Assembly: GCA_020444005.1 (NCBI GenBank)
Contig: JAHLLU010000002.1
Location: forward strand, 1 to 25,321
DNA length: 25,321 nucleotides
Source of the DNA: an archaeon
GTDB lineage: Archaea; Thermoproteota; Bathyarchaeia; TCS64
Reading direction: 5' to 3'
Shown: in pieces, positions 24,117 through 25,321 of the stretch
Position numbering within the stretch: the stretch's first letter is position 1
Layout: each line of letters begins with the position of its first letter
Notes under the pieces: generated by a model
Seen by the model: the letters and a program-made list of their open reading frames with translations, nothing else
What the model was told of the DNA's origin: nothing
Databases searched by the model: none
Translations under genes and position numbers: made by a program

Positions 24117-24149
24117 CCCAAAGTACCCACCAGTAGACACCAGCATTAT

Positions 24150-24235
24150 TGGTGCGGGGGGTGGGACTCGAACCCACGAAGGACTAATCCATCAGGACCT
24201 GAACCTGACCCCTTTGGCCACTTGGGAACCCCCGC
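24150..24235 (-). tRNA. tRNA-Leu(CAG)
   Basis: Read on the minus strand: acceptor GCGGGGG pairs with CCCCCGC; D arm CCC...GGG; anticodon stem TCAGG/CCTGA around loop TTCAGGT, so the anticodon is CAG (reads CUG, leucine); a long variable arm (GGATTAGTCC region) typical of type II tRNA-Leu; T arm GTGGG-TTCGAGT-CCCAC; discriminator A. The CCA end is encoded in the DNA (24152-24150). No intron is seen. Confidence 0.95.
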
Positions 24236-24251
24236 AAATAGAGAAAAAAGG

Positions 24252-24659
24252 TTAATGGGACACGGTTTTTAAATATTCCGCGTAGGCAGCTGCATCCATC
24301 AAATTACCCAGATCAGCATCAAGACTACTTGGCTCAATTTTGGCAATCCAGCCCTCACCATAAGGATCATTGTTAATCTTCTCAGGCGCATCGAGCAACT
24401 CCTCATTCACCTCAACAACTTTCCCGCCGACTGGGCAATACATATCACTTACAGCTTTAACAGACTCGACTGCACCGATAGCCTCACCTTGTGATACCTC
24501 AGCGTCCATCTCAGGTAACTCAACATAGACAATCTCGTGAAGCTGTGCTTGAGCAAAGTCGTCAATACCGACAGCAACCATGCCGTCGTCAAGCTTCTTA
24601 GCCCATTCATGCTCCTTGGTGTAGTAGAATCCTTCCTCTACCTTGTATTCATCGGTCAT
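24252..24659 (-). CDS. gcvH: Glycine cleavage system H protein
   Basis: A 135-residue lipoyl carrier of the glycine cleavage system. It shuttles the aminomethyl group from the P-protein to the T-protein and hydrogen to lipoamide dehydrogenase. The lipoyl lysine is Lys68 in GAVESVKAVSD, within the usual fold (YYTKEHEWAKK at the N-terminus, CPVGGKVVEVNEEL and GEGWIAKIEPS after it). Length is normal. The start ATG shares one base with the TAA of gcvT (TAATG), so the two are translationally coupled. No gcvP lies downstream, where the tRNA gene follows at once, so P-protein genes must be upstream of the window edge or elsewhere. Confidence 0.96.
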   Translation of the reverse strand: MTDEYKVEEGFYYTKEHEWAKKLDDGMVAVGIDDFAQAQLHEIVYVELPEMDAEVSQGEAIGAVESVKAVSDMYCPVGGKVVEVNEELLDAPEKINNDPYGEGWIAKIEPSSLDADLGNLMDAAAYAEYLKTVSH

Positions 24660-25321
24660 TACTTATCCCTCTTCCAACCGTATACGGAGGAATCATAGAA
24701 GGGTCGATATTTAACTACTTTTCCCTTCACCGGTTTACCCCTAATCTGAATATACAACTCAGTTCCACGCTTACGATACTCAGGCGGAACATACGCCATC
24801 GCAATACCATAACCAAGAGTAGGACTCAAACCACCACTAGTAACCAAGCCGATCTCTTCCTCCTCCAAATTCAACACAGGATAACCATGCCTCGGAATAC
24901 CACGCTCCTCCATCTTGATACCTACAAGAATCTTGGTGATACCTTCGTCCTTCTTCTTCTGAATAGCACGCTGACCAATGAAATAACCCTCTTTATCAAG
25001 CTTCACTGTCCAGCCTAGACGTGCCTCCAATGGGTTAATGCTTTCATCCATGTCGTTTCCATATAGCCATAAACCAGCCTCAAGTCTTAGACTGTCTCTT
25101 GCACCTAGGCCACATGGAACCGCTCCCGCCTCGATAAGATCATTCCAGACCTTCAAAGCCTTCTCAGGGTTTTCTGGCGTAGTATCTGGGATATACAACT
25201 CAAACCCATCCTCACCAGTATAACCGGTTCTAGCAGCCATCATCTCATAGCCACTTACAGTCAGTTCTGCGATGTTAAAGCGCTCTACCTTCTCAAGATC
25301 TTGTTCTGTGATCTTCTGAAG
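24659..25321 (-). CDS. gcvT: Glycine cleavage system T protein (aminomethyltransferase), partial
   Basis: The C-terminal ~220 residues of the aminomethyltransferase that moves the methylene unit of glycine to a folate or tetrahydromethanopterin carrier and frees ammonia. The frame is open at the window edge, so the N-terminus is missing; the in-frame ATG near 25243 is internal. Clear marks: ARTGYTGEDGFELYIP, GLGARDSLRLEAGLWLYGNDMDE, INPLEARLGWTV, and a C-terminal GCV_T_C barrel (GLVTSGGLSPTLGYGIAMAYV). It directly precedes gcvH in the same operon with a one-base overlap. Confidence 0.96.
   Translation of the reverse strand, partial: LQKITEQDLEKVERFNIAELTVSGYEMMAARTGYTGEDGFELYIPDTTPENPEKALKVWNDLIEAGAVPCGLGARDSLRLEAGLWLYGNDMDESINPLEARLGWTVKLDKEGYFIGQRAIQKKKDEGITKILVGIKMEERGIPRHGYPVLNLEEEEIGLVTSGGLSPTLGYGIAMAYVPPEYRKRGTELYIQIRGKPVKGKVVKYRPFYDSSVYGWKRDK

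Larger units (their letters stand above)
23772..24149. other. AT-rich spacer with a G tract and a hairpin
   Basis: No gene is supported here. From the pilin side it holds AT-rich sequence, a G8-A-G5 tract (23932-23945), an imperfect hairpin (24019-24061) with AAGTGTA/TACACTT arms and inner A/T pairing, and the A8T7 tract after the tRNA. A frame of 66 codons on the minus strand starts inside the tRNA and is not credible. Confidence 0.6.

Noticed and set aside
23977..24177. 66-codon frame on the minus strand between tRNA-Leu and the pilin
   Set aside because: It begins inside the tRNA T arm, runs through the A8T7 tract and has no ribosome site or family-like features.
1..25321. CRISPR array, transposon or attachment site
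   Set aside because: No regularly spaced repeats, transposase or integrase motifs were found, and the tRNA-Leu has no repeated 3' copy nearby that I could see.

Overview
This window is archaeal. Promoters have TTTATA-type boxes placed about 25 bases ahead of leaderless start codons. Shine-Dalgarno sites appear mainly inside operons. Two proteins carry class III (archaeal type IV pilin) signal peptides, there is an A24 peptidase of the archaellin/pilin type, and the tRNA-Leu looks archaeal. The mix of zinc-ribbon response regulators, REC-GAF-PAS-kinases, V4R proteins, a Tad-like pilus with a split platform protein and a glycine cleavage system would suit an Asgard or TACK archaeon. That placement is inference only.

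Layout. 1-1200: the tail of a histidine kinase, then a membrane protein and winged-helix regulator pair on the minus strand. 1190-4420: a metal and envelope-stress block with a secreted CpxP/Spy-like protein, a copper P-type ATPase (copA), and a divergent small HMA copper chaperone that has no normal start codon. 4422-7562: two signalling genes on the minus strand, a REC-zinc-ribbon response regulator and a large REC-GAF-PAS-histidine kinase. 7611-9193: a GatC/AtzG-like small subunit coupled to an amidase. 9392-11515: a Cache-domain chemoreceptor with no che genes beside it. 11578-14232: an RDD membrane protein, an M81 (MlrC-like) metallopeptidase and a NimA-like flavoprotein. 14312-15321: an AT-rich patch with a DUF6623-like protein and an unknown membrane protein. 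15506-18011: a prepilin peptidase converging on a D-aminoacylase-like amidohydrolase. 18155-23744: a seven-gene minus-strand operon (two pilins, FlaI/TadA-like ATPase, two half-size platform proteins, a zinc-ribbon regulator and a V4R protein). 24150-25321: tRNA-Leu(CAG), then gcvH and the end of gcvT.

The genes suggest three functional themes. The first is surface pilus assembly with two putative sensory proteins encoded in the same transcript; the prepilin peptidase lies about 2 kb beyond the 3' end of that operon. The second is salvage of unusual amides and D-amino-acid peptides (amidase, M81 peptidase, D-aminoacylase), possibly feeding amino acids to pathways such as glycine cleavage. The third is copper handling together with two-component signalling. 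The most unusual points are the sensory tail of the pilus operon, a zinc-ribbon cassette shared between that tail and the free response regulator, and the copper chaperone gene with no recognised start codon.
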